Shown in pieces: positions 1 through 7,658 of a stretch of 64,000 nucleotides of DNA. The stretch spans positions 1 through 64,000 of the forward strand of contig NZ_SSNA01000100.1 of assembly GCF_004799445.1 (NCBI RefSeq), in the 5' to 3' direction. Origin of the DNA: Bradyrhizobium sp. (lineage in GTDB: Bacteria > Pseudomonadota > Alphaproteobacteria > Rhizobiales > Xanthobacteraceae). Made by a program: the position numbers and the translations under genes. How positions within the stretch are numbered: the stretch's first letter is position 1; every line of letters begins with the position of its first letter. The notes below the pieces were generated by a model. It was not told the origin of the DNA, made no database searches, and saw only the letters and a list, made by a program, of their open reading frames with translations.

Positions 1-251
1 GAAATCACGCGGCTCGCCACCAGCCTGTTCCAGATCAACAGCACCACCAGAGCGCCGATCGTCGAGGTGATGTAGCCGGCGCCCTGACCGGGGTCGTAGT
101 GGCCGATGCTCTGGCCGACGGCGGTCGCCAGAAACGCTCCGGCGATGCCGAGCGCCGTGGTCAGGAGGAATCCACTGGGATTGTTCGGGCCCGGCGAAAG
201 CAGCCGCGCGATAATCCCCGCGACGAAGCCGACGATAATGATATGCAACAT
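1..251 (-). CDS. GlsB/YeaQ/YmgE-family stress-response membrane protein (3' end cut by window)
   Basis: Reading from an ATG at 251, the protein begins MLHIIIVGFVAGIIAR and shows three Gly/Ala-rich hydrophobic segments, with an SPGPNNPSG loop and a GQGAGYITSTIGA stretch near the end. This is the pattern of the transglycosylase-associated (YeaQ/YmgE/GlsB) family of about 82-86 residues, small inner-membrane proteins usually induced by stress. The 83 visible residues are therefore almost the whole protein; only the last few codons lie outside the window. An AAGGA about nine bases upstream supports the start. The molecular role of the family is not well established. Confidence 0.85.
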   Translation of the reverse strand, partial: MLHIIIVGFVAGIIARLLSPGPNNPSGFLLTTALGIAGAFLATAVGQSIGHYDPGQGAGYITSTIGALVVLLIWNRLVASRVI

Positions 252-306
252 CGCAGTCGTCCTTTTCTGAAAAAAGCAGGGTTTCAAAAAGCTGAAGTTG
301 ACCGCC

Positions 307-861
307 TCAAAGCCGGCCCGCCAATTCGCTCTCGGTCGGCAGCCGTCCGTCCGGCGTCAAATGGTTGATCACCTCGGGCAGTTGCTGGCTGAGGCCGCTC
401 AACAGTTCCTCGCGCGACAGGCCGCTTTGCGCCATCAAGCCGTTGATCTGATCGGCGCCGAGCGCGGTGGCGAGATCGCCGGGCGAAATTGGCTTGTTGG
501 GGCCCGCGCTCACCCATGAATTGGCGGTGTCGCCGTGGCCGCTCTGCTGGAATTGCCTGAGCAGGTCGCCCAATCCGCCGCTGATGACGCTGCCGGCCGC
601 GCCGCCCGCGAGCAGGCCGCCCAGTCCGCCCTTGAGAATATCACCCAGACCGCCGCCAACACCGCCGGCCATTCCGCCGCCGGGCGCCGGCGCTGGTGCT
701 GCGCCGGGTTGGCTGCCGCCGAAGTGCTTGACCGCCTTGTAGGCCAGCAGTGCCAGGATCGCCATGGTCATCGGCGACATCCCGCCGCCCGATGACGGGC
801 TCGGATTGCTGGGACCGCGCGGACCGTTCTGCATTCCGTTGAGTATATCGAGTAAGCCCAT
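307..861 (-). CDS. YidB family protein (DUF937)
   Basis: This 184-residue protein has a Gly/Pro-rich N-terminal half with one hydrophobic stretch (MTMAILALLAYKAVKHF), a glycine-rich linker of the GGGLGDILKGGLGGLLAGG type, and a C-terminal YidB domain. That domain carries SWVSAGPNKPISPGDL and the LSREELLSGLSQQLPEVI region. YidB-like domains are widespread and functionally obscure, and are often linked to the envelope or to protein stability. ATG codons lie at 867 and 861. The GGAG motif sits directly against the first and six bases before the second, so I chose 861. The gene follows the upstream membrane protein on the same strand with about 55 bases between them. Confidence 0.85.
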   Translation of the reverse strand: MGLLDILNGMQNGPRGPSNPSPSSGGGMSPMTMAILALLAYKAVKHFGGSQPGAAPAPAPGGGMAGGVGGGLGDILKGGLGGLLAGGAAGSVISGGLGDLLRQFQQSGHGDTANSWVSAGPNKPISPGDLATALGADQINGLMAQSGLSREELLSGLSQQLPEVINHLTPDGRLPTESELAGRL

Positions 862-1014
862 CGTCATCTCCTGCCGAGTGCTCGCCCCGCCTTCGCGAAA
901 CATATCGGCGCGGTATGACGCTTACAAGGCGAGCCGCCACAAGCTTGCGGTGCGTCGAGAGGCGGCGCGCGGTAAAGTCTGCTATCGAATGGCTTCTGGC
1001 AGAAGGATGGCGGG

Positions 1015-2025
1015 ATGATGCTGGATCGACCGATCGGCGTGGCCGGGGCTGGCAGCATCGGCTGCTTTGTCGGCGGCATGTGTGCGGCGGCCGGTCGTCG
1101 CGTCGCGTTGCTGGCGCGTCCGCGCGTGATCGAGGAGATCGAAGGCCATGGGCTGACGCTGACCAGCTTCGAGGACTCGCAGCGGCACGTCGCGGCGAAC
1201 CGGTTGACGCTGTCCGACGATCCCGCGGTTTTCGCCGACGCCGGGGTGGTGCTGGTCACCGTCAAGAGCGCCGATACGGCAGAGATCGCCGACGTGATTG
1301 CGCGGCATGCGCCGTCCGATGCCGTGGTCGTCAGCTTGCAGAACGGCATCGGCAATGCGGCGGTGCTGCGCCAGCGATTGCCCGGGCACGTCGTGCTGGC
1401 GGCGATGGTGCCGTTCAACGTGATCGCTGCCGGCGAGGGGCGATTTCACCGCGCCACCTCGGGCGATATCGTGATCGAAGCGGACGCTGCCGACAGCGCG
1501 GCCCGGCTTGCGGTGCCGGGACTGACGATGCGCGCCACGCGCGACATCGCCGGCGTGCAATGGGGCAAGCTGCTCCTCAATCTCAACAACGCGCTCAACG
1601 CGCTTTCCGGTTTGCCGCTGCGCCAGCAGCTCGCGCAGCGCCCGTGGCGCAGGCTGTTCGCCGACCAGATCGCCGAAGGGCTGACGGCGATCAGGGCCGA
1701 GGGCATCAGGCCAGTGTCGTTGACGCCGATCCCGGCAGGCTGGGCGCCGCATCTGCTGCGGCTGCCGGACGCGATGTTCGACATGGCGCTGGGGCGGGCG
1801 ATGAAGATCGATCCGCAAGCGCGCTCGTCGATGTCAGAAGATCTGCAGCGCGGCCGGCGCACCGAGATCGATTATCTGCAGGGCGTCATCACCGAAATCG
1901 CCGACCGCAGGCAGCTGCAGGTGCCGCTGTCGCGCCGCATCGTCGCGCTGATCAAGCGCGCGGAAGCCGCGGGCCAGGGTTCGCCGGCGCTGACGCCGGA
2001 GCAAATTCGATCAGACACGGTCTGA
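1015..2025 (+). CDS. 2-dehydropantoate 2-reductase family protein (ApbA/PanE-like)
   Basis: A 336-residue NAD(P)-dependent reductase of the ketopantoate reductase fold. The N-terminal dinucleotide motif G11-x-G13-x-x-G16 (VAGAGSIG) is followed by a Rossmann domain to about residue 170. The C-terminal helical domain contains the WGKLLLNLNNALNAL stretch, with the lysine and asparagines used for substrate binding in PanE. True PanE makes pantoate for coenzyme A, but this subfamily has many paralogues of unknown substrate, so no symbol is given. A second, broken relative lies at 16221-17195. An AAGGATGGCGGG region precedes the tandem ATGs at 1015 and 1018. Confidence 0.85.
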   Translation: MMLDRPIGVAGAGSIGCFVGGMCAAAGRRVALLARPRVIEEIEGHGLTLTSFEDSQRHVAANRLTLSDDPAVFADAGVVLVTVKSADTAEIADVIARHAPSDAVVVSLQNGIGNAAVLRQRLPGHVVLAAMVPFNVIAAGEGRFHRATSGDIVIEADAADSAARLAVPGLTMRATRDIAGVQWGKLLLNLNNALNALSGLPLRQQLAQRPWRRLFADQIAEGLTAIRAEGIRPVSLTPIPAGWAPHLLRLPDAMFDMALGRAMKIDPQARSSMSEDLQRGRRTEIDYLQGVITEIADRRQLQVPLSRRIVALIKRAEAAGQGSPALTPEQIRSDTV

Positions 2026-2032
2026 CACATAA

Positions 2033-2053
2033 CCGGCGATCATCGCCGGCTTT
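2033..2053 (+). terminator. Hairpin after the PanE-like gene, weak intrinsic terminator
   Basis: CCGGCGAT (2033-2040) pairs perfectly with ATCGCCGG (2042-2049), giving a six-pair GC stem closed by an ATCAT loop. It is followed by CTTTGATT. It starts eight bases after the stop at 2025. The T-tract is short, so termination may be partial. Confidence 0.5.
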
Positions 2054-2255
2054 GATTCCAACACTGCTGTCGAATCGGCGGTAGCGACCGCAAGCATCCG
2101 GGTTTCTTATTGTTGCGAACGGAGCGTTGCGGCGTGCTGCCCACTCGTCGGGCGATGGCGATCTTTGGGCAGCCGGTGCCTCAACGAAAGACCCGCCCGC
2201 CTCCAGTTCCGCTACGCGCCGTCTCTCGACTTGGCGAAGGTCCAGTTCCCGCGAG

Positions 2256-2284
2256 TTGGTATACAATATTTCTATTGGTATACA
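2256..2284. promoter_or_regulatory. Pair of TTGGTATACA repeats upstream of the porin gene, candidate regulator site
   Basis: TTGGTATACA occurs at 2256-2265 and again at 2275-2284 as an exact 10-bp direct repeat with a 19-base period. The core GTATAC is itself palindromic. The pair sits in an AT-rich island inside the 480-base gap between 2025 and the porin start at 2506. GntR/FadR-type regulators commonly bind TTGGTATACCAA-like sites, so a paired operator is plausible. No regulator gene is adjacent, and the distance to the porin start (about 220 bases) is long. Apart from this and the hairpin after 2025, I see no gene in 2026-2505. Confidence 0.4.
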
Positions 2285-2505
2285 TTATTCCTAATCGTTG
2301 CGAAAATGACACAATGTTTCCCGCGCAGCAACATGAGTGTTGCACCGCAGTATGTCATTGACATGCCATATCTTTAAGCAATCGACGTCCGAAGATCTTC
2401 GCACTTGCGATATTTTTGGCCCCTAGCTGATCACATTGACGGCATTAACCAACGCAGTCAGTTTGTTACCGGCTCTTTCCAGGGGTCGTTCTACGGGGGA
2501 TGACG

Positions 2506-4305
2506 ATGAAGAAGTTTGCACTGGGCGTGGCCATTGCGGCCGTGGGGGTCGCTACTCAATCCATTCCCGCATATGCGGACAAGCTCGACGACGTGTTGTC
2601 GCGGCTCGATGCGATCGAGCAGAACAACAAGAGGCTCGCCAAGGAAAATGCCGATCTCAGGGCGCGGCTGAACAAGGGTGAGTCTGCCAGGAGCACCGCG
2701 CCGGTTGCTAATACCCCCGCCGCGCGCGCCGCCAGCATGACGGCTACGCCCACCCCGCCGCGGTCGCTCACGGCGCCCGAAATCGACGTCAACGGCCACG
2801 GGTTTCTTGAGCACAAGAAAGGCAACCCGCTCACCTTCTACACCCCGGGCGGCGAGATCACGGGGTACGGCAACATCGACCTTTCTGTCGACGATACGAC
2901 GAAAGCCTTCGGAGGAAATATTGACACCAACCCCGCCTTTACTGGTGGAAGCGAGCCTTTCCCGGCCGGAAATTTCGGCTGGATGCCGGCGATTTCGTCG
3001 AACAGCTCCTATCTCGGTGTCCGCGGCTTCCAGAATCTCCCCAACTTTCCGGCTAACTTCGTCTATCAGCTCGAAGTCGGCTTCGACGTTTCTTCGACGC
3101 CCGGCCTGAAGCAGACCAACAGCCAGGTCAGCGAAAACACCAACGGCTCCCTGTTCAACCGCAACACCTACATCGGCTTTGCATCGCCCGAGTTCGGCGC
3201 CATCAAGATCGGCAAGACCACCGCGCCCTACGAAAACTCCACCGGCGGCTTCAATCCGTTCGCGGGCCAGATCGGCGACATGCGTGTCGTCATGGGCAAT
3301 ACCGGCGGCGACAACCGCGTCGAATTCGGCGGCCGGCTCGATCACTCGATCTGGTACGAATCGCCGACGATCGCCGGATTCCAGTTCAATGCGTTGTTCT
3401 CGCCGGGCCAGAACCGCAGCACCATCAGCGACAATATCCCCGCAGGAGGATCCGATTGCGCCGGCGGCAACGATCCCACCAGCGGCGGACTTTTTCCGAA
3501 TGGCTGTAACGACGGCGCGTTTAGCAACGCCTACAGCGCCAATTTGAGCTACACCAACGGACCGTTCTACGCCACCGTGGCCTACGAGCGGCACACCAAC
3601 GTCAACCGGCAGAGCGACATCTCGGGCATCTACGCAGTCGGATCTTCCGCCCAAACGACCTTCCAGCTCGTCAATTGCCCGGTAGGGGGCGCGGGATGTT
3701 TCCCCAATGCCGCTCAGCTGGCCGCCTTCAACGCGGATGTCGCGGACGAAGACGCCTTCAAGGTGGCGGCGCTGTATACCTTCTCGACCAAGACCACGGT
3801 CGGCGGCATCTTCGAAATGATGCACCGCTATGTGAGCCCGCTCATTCAATTCCAGAACGAGCGCACCCGAAACGGCACCTGGGCGTTCCTGACCCAGGAA
3901 TTGACGCCGCAAGACAGCGCCAGCTTCGGCTGGGCGCACGCGTTCAAGGGCAACGGCGATCCCGGACAGCATAATTCTGTGCCGACCGCCACTCCGATTC
4001 CCGGCTCGCTGGGCACCGACTGCGGCGCTGGCTGCGGCTTGACCGCTTTTGCAAACGACAACGCGGCAGACATGGTCACCTCGACCTATAAGCACAAATT
4101 CGGATCGAACCTGACCTGGTACACCGCGGTGGCGGCGACCATCAACGGACCGAACGCCCACTACGATCTGGGCGCCGGCGGACACGGCGTCACCACCGAC
4201 TGTCACTCGGCCTTCGGCGCATCGGGCGGCCTGGTTTCCCAACCGCATTGCTGGGTCGGCCCCACCCTCGCCGGGGTCTCGACCGGCCTCCAGTGGAGAT
4301 TCTAA
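2506..4305 (+). CDS. Outer-membrane porin with N-terminal coiled coil
   Basis: A 599-residue exported protein. A signal peptide (MKKFALGVAIAAVGVATQSIPAYA) is followed by a short coiled coil (LDDVLSRLDAIEQNNKRLAKEN) and a Pro/Ala/Thr-rich linker. A long beta-barrel with aromatic-girdle strands such as NTYIGFASPEFGAIKIGK follows, ending in phenylalanine (GLQWRF), the usual outer-membrane barrel terminus. The layout matches the trimeric porins of Bradyrhizobium-type bacteria, in which the coiled coil may contact the periplasm or peptidoglycan. An upstream ATG at 2500 abuts the GGGGG motif, whereas 2506 lies six bases from it. A second barrel gene starts four bases after the stop, so the two are probably cotranscribed. 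Confidence 0.85.
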   Translation: MKKFALGVAIAAVGVATQSIPAYADKLDDVLSRLDAIEQNNKRLAKENADLRARLNKGESARSTAPVANTPAARAASMTATPTPPRSLTAPEIDVNGHGFLEHKKGNPLTFYTPGGEITGYGNIDLSVDDTTKAFGGNIDTNPAFTGGSEPFPAGNFGWMPAISSNSSYLGVRGFQNLPNFPANFVYQLEVGFDVSSTPGLKQTNSQVSENTNGSLFNRNTYIGFASPEFGAIKIGKTTAPYENSTGGFNPFAGQIGDMRVVMGNTGGDNRVEFGGRLDHSIWYESPTIAGFQFNALFSPGQNRSTISDNIPAGGSDCAGGNDPTSGGLFPNGCNDGAFSNAYSANLSYTNGPFYATVAYERHTNVNRQSDISGIYAVGSSAQTTFQLVNCPVGGAGCFPNAAQLAAFNADVADEDAFKVAALYTFSTKTTVGGIFEMMHRYVSPLIQFQNERTRNGTWAFLTQELTPQDSASFGWAHAFKGNGDPGQHNSVPTATPIPGSLGTDCGAGCGLTAFANDNAADMVTSTYKHKFGSNLTWYTAVAATINGPNAHYDLGAGGHGVTTDCHSAFGASGGLVSQPHCWVGPTLAGVSTGLQWRF

Positions 4306-4308
4306 GTC

Positions 4309-5040
4309 ATGACAAAACATATTTTGCTGGGCGCAATCACTGCTTTGGTTCTCGCTCCGACGGCTGTTTCAGCGGCTGATTTGCCGATGAAGGCGGCGCC
4401 CATTCCCGTCGCGATCTACGACTGGACCGGCTTCTATATCGGTGTGGCCGGTGGCGGATCTTTGGGGACGAGCAACCACATCGATCCGTTCGGAGACGCC
4501 TATACGCGTGGTTACAATGTCAAGGGCGGTCTGGTCGGCGGCACGTTTGGTTATAACTGGCAGATGTCGAGCTTTGTCTTCGGCGTGGAAGGCGACGCGT
4601 CCTGGGTCAGCGAGATCGGCACCAACCCCGATGATGGACCGTTCGTTGGCAATCCGGCCTTCGCGAGTTCGACCAAGGAAAATTGGCTCGTAACGGCTCG
4701 GGCTCGCCTCGGATACGCCGTCAACAACCTGTTGTTCTACGGCACTGGCGGCTACGCCGGGGCAGGCGTAACGGCCAGCGTCAAGGACACTGGCACCAAC
4801 GCGCTCATCGTCTCATCGTCCAGCACCCGCAGTGGCTGGACGGCCGGTGGCGGCCTCGAATGGGGTTTTTTGCCCAACTGGTCGGCCAAGTTCGAGTGGC
4901 TCTACATGAAGTTTGACAGCCCGGGTTTTAACACGCTGAATTTGGGACCCGGCACTCGCGGTTCGGTGCCGCTGGACGACAACGTGGTCCGCGCCGGCAT
5001 CAATTATCGGTTCGGCGGTCCGGTGGTCGCGAGATACTGA
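4309..5040 (+). CDS. Omp25/RopB-like outer-membrane beta-barrel protein
   Basis: A 243-residue protein with a signal peptide ending VSAADLP and the family hallmark YDWTGFYIGVAGGGSLG at the start of the mature barrel. Alternating strands follow (GGTFGYNWQMSSFVFGVEGD, ARLGYAVNNLLFYGTGGYA), closing with GINYRFGG. Omp25/Omp31/RopB-type barrels are abundant small outer-membrane proteins of Rhizobiales, proposed to support envelope integrity. The start lies four bases after the porin stop and a terminator follows, so the pair forms a two-gene envelope operon. Confidence 0.9.
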   Translation: MTKHILLGAITALVLAPTAVSAADLPMKAAPIPVAIYDWTGFYIGVAGGGSLGTSNHIDPFGDAYTRGYNVKGGLVGGTFGYNWQMSSFVFGVEGDASWVSEIGTNPDDGPFVGNPAFASSTKENWLVTARARLGYAVNNLLFYGTGGYAGAGVTASVKDTGTNALIVSSSSTRSGWTAGGGLEWGFLPNWSAKFEWLYMKFDSPGFNTLNLGPGTRGSVPLDDNVVRAGINYRFGGPVVARY

Positions 5041-5065
5041 TTGCTCCAGCTCCAATGACTCAAGA

Positions 5066-5092
5066 AGCCCCGGCAGCGCCCGGGGCTTTTTC
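5066..5092 (+). terminator. Intrinsic terminator of the porin-Omp25 operon
   Basis: AGCCCCGG (5066-5073) pairs with CCGGGGCT (5080-5087) around a six-base loop, followed directly by TTTTTC. It begins 26 bases after the stop at 5040. From here to 5277 I see no gene. Confidence 0.9.
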
Positions 5093-5277
5093 ATGCAGCC
5101 ATGTTCACGCAGCCTTCGCGGTTGCTTGAGACTGCGAAGGTCAACTTCCGATCATGAGCGGAAATGGCCGCCTGCTGTCTCGATAACTTCTATTACCCGT
5201 GATCCGACTGGTCCGGCCAATACGGCAAGCGAGGGATTTGATCGGACGCTGCTGGACCAAATCCCCGCACAGAATTT

Positions 5278-5547
5278 TCAGAAGGGGTGATTGGGGTTGG
5301 AGATAGTGTTGCCGGGGTAGCGGCCGTCGCCGTAGAGACCGCCCCAGCCCGAAGGGTAATTGCTGTATCCCTGGCTGTAACCCCATCGGAGAGCATCCTG
5401 GACGGGGAGGCGTGGGTCCGCCGATGCGTATGCATTGACAGGGGCGCTCTGCGTCGCGCCCTTGGCAGGGTGGATGTCGCGCGCCATAGCCGGGGCCGCG
5501 AGCGTGAGCGAAAGTGCCGTCGCTCCAATCAGCCCGAACTTGGTCAT
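5278..5547 (-). CDS. Small secreted protein, function unknown
   Basis: An 89-residue protein with a clear signal peptide (MTKFGLIGATALSLTLAAPAMA, cut before RDIHP). The short mature part of about 65 residues is rich in Gly, Tyr, Asn and Pro (WGYSQGYSNYPSGWGGLYG). I do not recognise a named domain; such proteins are common in Bradyrhizobium. The ATG at 5547 has AGGAG seven bases upstream. An in-frame ATG nine codons earlier lacks such a site. Confidence 0.75.
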   Translation of the reverse strand: MTKFGLIGATALSLTLAAPAMARDIHPAKGATQSAPVNAYASADPRLPVQDALRWGYSQGYSNYPSGWGGLYGDGRYPGNTISNPNHPF

Positions 5548-5617
5548 GATGTTCTCCTTTTGGGTTTCATGCATGAGATACGCGAAGGCGACACCCGTTC
5601 GTTCCGGAATATGCTCT

Positions 5618-5629
5618 CACGTTAACGTG
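5618..5629. promoter_or_regulatory. 12-bp perfect palindrome, possible operator
   Basis: CACGTTAACGTG is a perfect palindrome about 70 bases upstream of the start of the small secreted protein, in its promoter region. Size and position suit a dimeric regulator. No regulator can be named. Confidence 0.3.
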
Positions 5630-5764
5630 CCAGGCCCTGCAAAGTCATCAACAATACGCAGCGGCAAAGCAGATCCGGCCACCCCCACCATGTAACCCCC
5701 CGGTCTGCAAATTAAACTCCTGCCGTTTCTAAAATTCGATTTATGCTTTGTCGGGCCATGCTCA

Positions 5765-5794
5765 GGGAAGACGCGACTATAGTCGCATCTTCCC
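5765..5794. repeat. 30-bp near-perfect palindrome in a gene-free stretch
   Basis: The two 15-base arms meet at CTATAG and match at 14 of 15 pairs; the only mismatch is a C opposite an A. The outer flanks CTCAGGGA (5761-5768) and TCCCTGAG (5801-5808) are also complementary, so two alternative folds are possible. It lies in the gap 5575-6063, where I found no convincing gene. There is no T-tract, so it is not a standard terminator. Candidates are an operator, an RNA structure, or a remnant of a mobile repeat. Confidence 0.6.
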
Positions 5795-6063
5795 GGATGA
5801 TCCCTGAGTTGCTGCAGTGCCGTCGAAGAACATGGCCTTGCTCGCAGGCCAGACTGGCAGTCTGTGTGAGCGTCGTTCGCTTCGGTTTTGCAAACGGCAA
5901 AGGCGACCGTGCGGTCGATCCTCATCAGCCCCGAAGGAGCCGTTGAGGTGATCCCCGGCGTCATCAAACGCAGGTTCGCGATAAGAACTTATCCGCTCGC
6001 TATTCGAGGACGGCCACCGGAGGCAGCCCATGCTTCCCCGCAAGCGGCAGAGGTGAAATCGAC

Positions 6064-6699
6064 CTAGCTTCGCTTGGCCTTGCTCGAAGAGGAGCCGAAC
6101 AGCGCCTTCTTCAGGTCCTTGATTCCTTCGGAAAGCCGCGGCCATTCGCAGGAGAAGGAATGCGGCGCGCAGCTCGTGGTTTTCATCCGCTTGACGTCGC
6201 TCGACGCCGGCTGTGGCTTGCCGGTACTCCCGGTACTCCCGGTACTCCCGGTACTCCCGGTAATGCCGGTCGTCAGGGGCGCCCTTTCGGTTTCATTTTT
6301 CAGCGAAGCCTGAAGTTGCTGCTGTTGCTTCGCTGCGAACGCCGCCGCGATGCTGCTGCGCCGCTGACTGTCGAGGTAGGCGGTGTATTGTTCGTCGATA
6401 TGCCTCTGCTCTTCGGGCGTCGGATTAGGCCCCGCGATATCGAAATTGCGGTTCTGCATGAAATCGAAATAGCTGTAGCCGCCGCCGGGCTTTCGCCGTC
6501 CGGCGAATTTCGCGTTGCACGCCGACAGCGCCGCGGTCCTGGCTTCTTTGGTCGCGGCCTTCTCGGCGATGTCGGCGCATTCCTCGAAATCGGCCGGCGC
6601 GCGCGAACCCCACCACTGCGCCTGCGCACGCGAAGGCTGCAGCACGACGCTTGCGGCGATCGCGGCCATCGTCAAGGCGAAGGTGCGTGATGCGATCAC
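6064..6699 (-). CDS. Exported protein of unknown function with a Gly-Ser-Thr tandem repeat
   Basis: A 211-residue protein if translation starts at the GTG at 6699, which puts a signal peptide (MIASRTFALTMAAIAASVV, cut near AQAQ) at the N-terminus. The open frame extends further upstream but without a plausible signal. The mature part has conserved-looking Cys residues in FEECADIA and SACNAKFAG, then a charged central region. A GSTGSTGSTGSTG linker comes from an exact 9-bp repeat, and the tail is Lys/Ser-rich (FGSSSSKAKRS). I do not recognise the family. The start is uncertain because GGGA is about ten bases from the GTG. Confidence 0.6.
   Translation of the reverse strand: MIASRTFALTMAAIAASVVLQPSRAQAQWWGSRAPADFEECADIAEKAATKEARTAALSACNAKFAGRRKPGGGYSYFDFMQNRNFDIAGPNPTPEEQRHIDEQYTAYLDSQRRSSIAAAFAAKQQQQLQASLKNETERAPLTTGITGSTGSTGSTGSTGKPQPASSDVKRMKTTSCAPHSFSCEWPRLSEGIKDLKKALFGSSSSKAKRS
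6223..6267. repeat. 9-bp tandem repeat inside the coding region (about five copies)
   Basis: GGTACTCCC is repeated exactly four times (6223-6258), followed by a diverged fifth unit GGTAATGCC. On the minus strand it encodes Gly-Ser-Thr units of a flexible linker. Because the period is nine, copy-number change keeps the reading frame. Confidence 0.9.
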
Positions 6700-7021
6700 G
6701 AACAATTTTTCCCAAAGTGGATTCGAATGACACTGATTCCATGGATTGTCGCCATTATTGGCCGGCTTGTCACCCCGAAACCGGCGCTTTTTTCGCGCGG
6801 TCGCTGCGAGCCTATTCCTCAACCGTGGCGGGCGGGACACAGCGGAAGGCCGATCCAGAACAAAAGCAGTCTCAAACAGCACCGATCACGCCGGTCGCGA
6901 ACGGGGCGGTCCACTCGGCCGCCTCGTTTGCCTGCTGCAAGGAATGCCATCGGCCACCATTTCCAGGAGATTCCGAAAGCCGGGTCACGCGGCCGGAATC
7001 GCCGGCGGGTCACTGCCGAGG

Positions 7022-7597
7022 CTAGTTGCCGAACACATTCCCGCCTTGCACCCGGCAGCTCTCGCCGCTGGTCTTGACCGAGTAGAATTCGTGTTCGCGA
7101 CCCGTGATCATGCTGGTGACGCGGGTGGACTGGGCGCCGCCCGCCTTTCCCGTCACCACGCGTGCGCTGCAGCCCTGAAAGCCGGAGTCGAAGGTGACTG
7201 ATATCTGCATCGCCCCGGCGTTGCCGCGCGGCATGCTCGCGCTCATCGTGTTGCCGTGAAAATTGACCGATCGGGACGAACTCTCGCCCTGAACCGCGTC
7301 GCGATTTCCCGATCTCGTTCCACGCCTGTTCGTCACCGACATGCTGACGCGGCTAAACGCATGTCCGGCCTCGCTAATATAGACGGAAAGCTGCCCCGAT
7401 CCCGTGACCGCTGTCGGCTGTGCGTCCCTGTCGGTGGTTTGTATCCTGTCTTCCTGCCAACTCACGATCACCGACTTGCCGTAAAGTTGCGACGGTGCGG
7501 CCAGCGTGCCGGACGACGCCATTGGCAGCGCCACGATCGCGGCAATGACAGGGTATGACAGCCGGCGCAGGCTCCGGCGATTGGCGCGCAATTTCAT
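7022..7597 (-). CDS. Exported protein of unknown function
   Basis: A 191-residue protein with a basic N-terminus and signal peptide (SYPVIAAIVALPMASSGTLA). The mature domain is rich in Ser, Thr, Gly and Val, contains segments such as GKSVIVSWQEDRIQTT and SVNFHGNTMSASMPRGN, and has two Cys residues near the C-terminus (GFQGCSARV, GESCRVQGG) that could pair. I do not recognise a family. The ATG at 7597 has CGGAG seven bases upstream; an earlier in-frame GTG lacks a site. It lies on the same strand as the caspase-like gene upstream, 61 bases after that gene's end. Confidence 0.65.
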   Translation of the reverse strand: MKLRANRRSLRRLSYPVIAAIVALPMASSGTLAAPSQLYGKSVIVSWQEDRIQTTDRDAQPTAVTGSGQLSVYISEAGHAFSRVSMSVTNRRGTRSGNRDAVQGESSSRSVNFHGNTMSASMPRGNAGAMQISVTFDSGFQGCSARVVTGKAGGAQSTRVTSMITGREHEFYSVKTSGESCRVQGGNVFGN

Positions 7598-7658
7598 CAA
7601 TGATCTCCGTTTCACACAATGACTTTCCCACGCATCCCCTGAGGGATCGCAGAACGAT

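Noticed and set aside
2491..4320. 609-residue open frame on the minus strand across the porin gene
   Set aside because: It is a mirror of GC-rich codon bias opposite a porin with clear signal peptide and barrel; its protein shows no domain.
6223..6267. Short repeat array as a CRISPR remnant
   Set aside because: Units are contiguous 9-mers within a coding frame, with no spacers.
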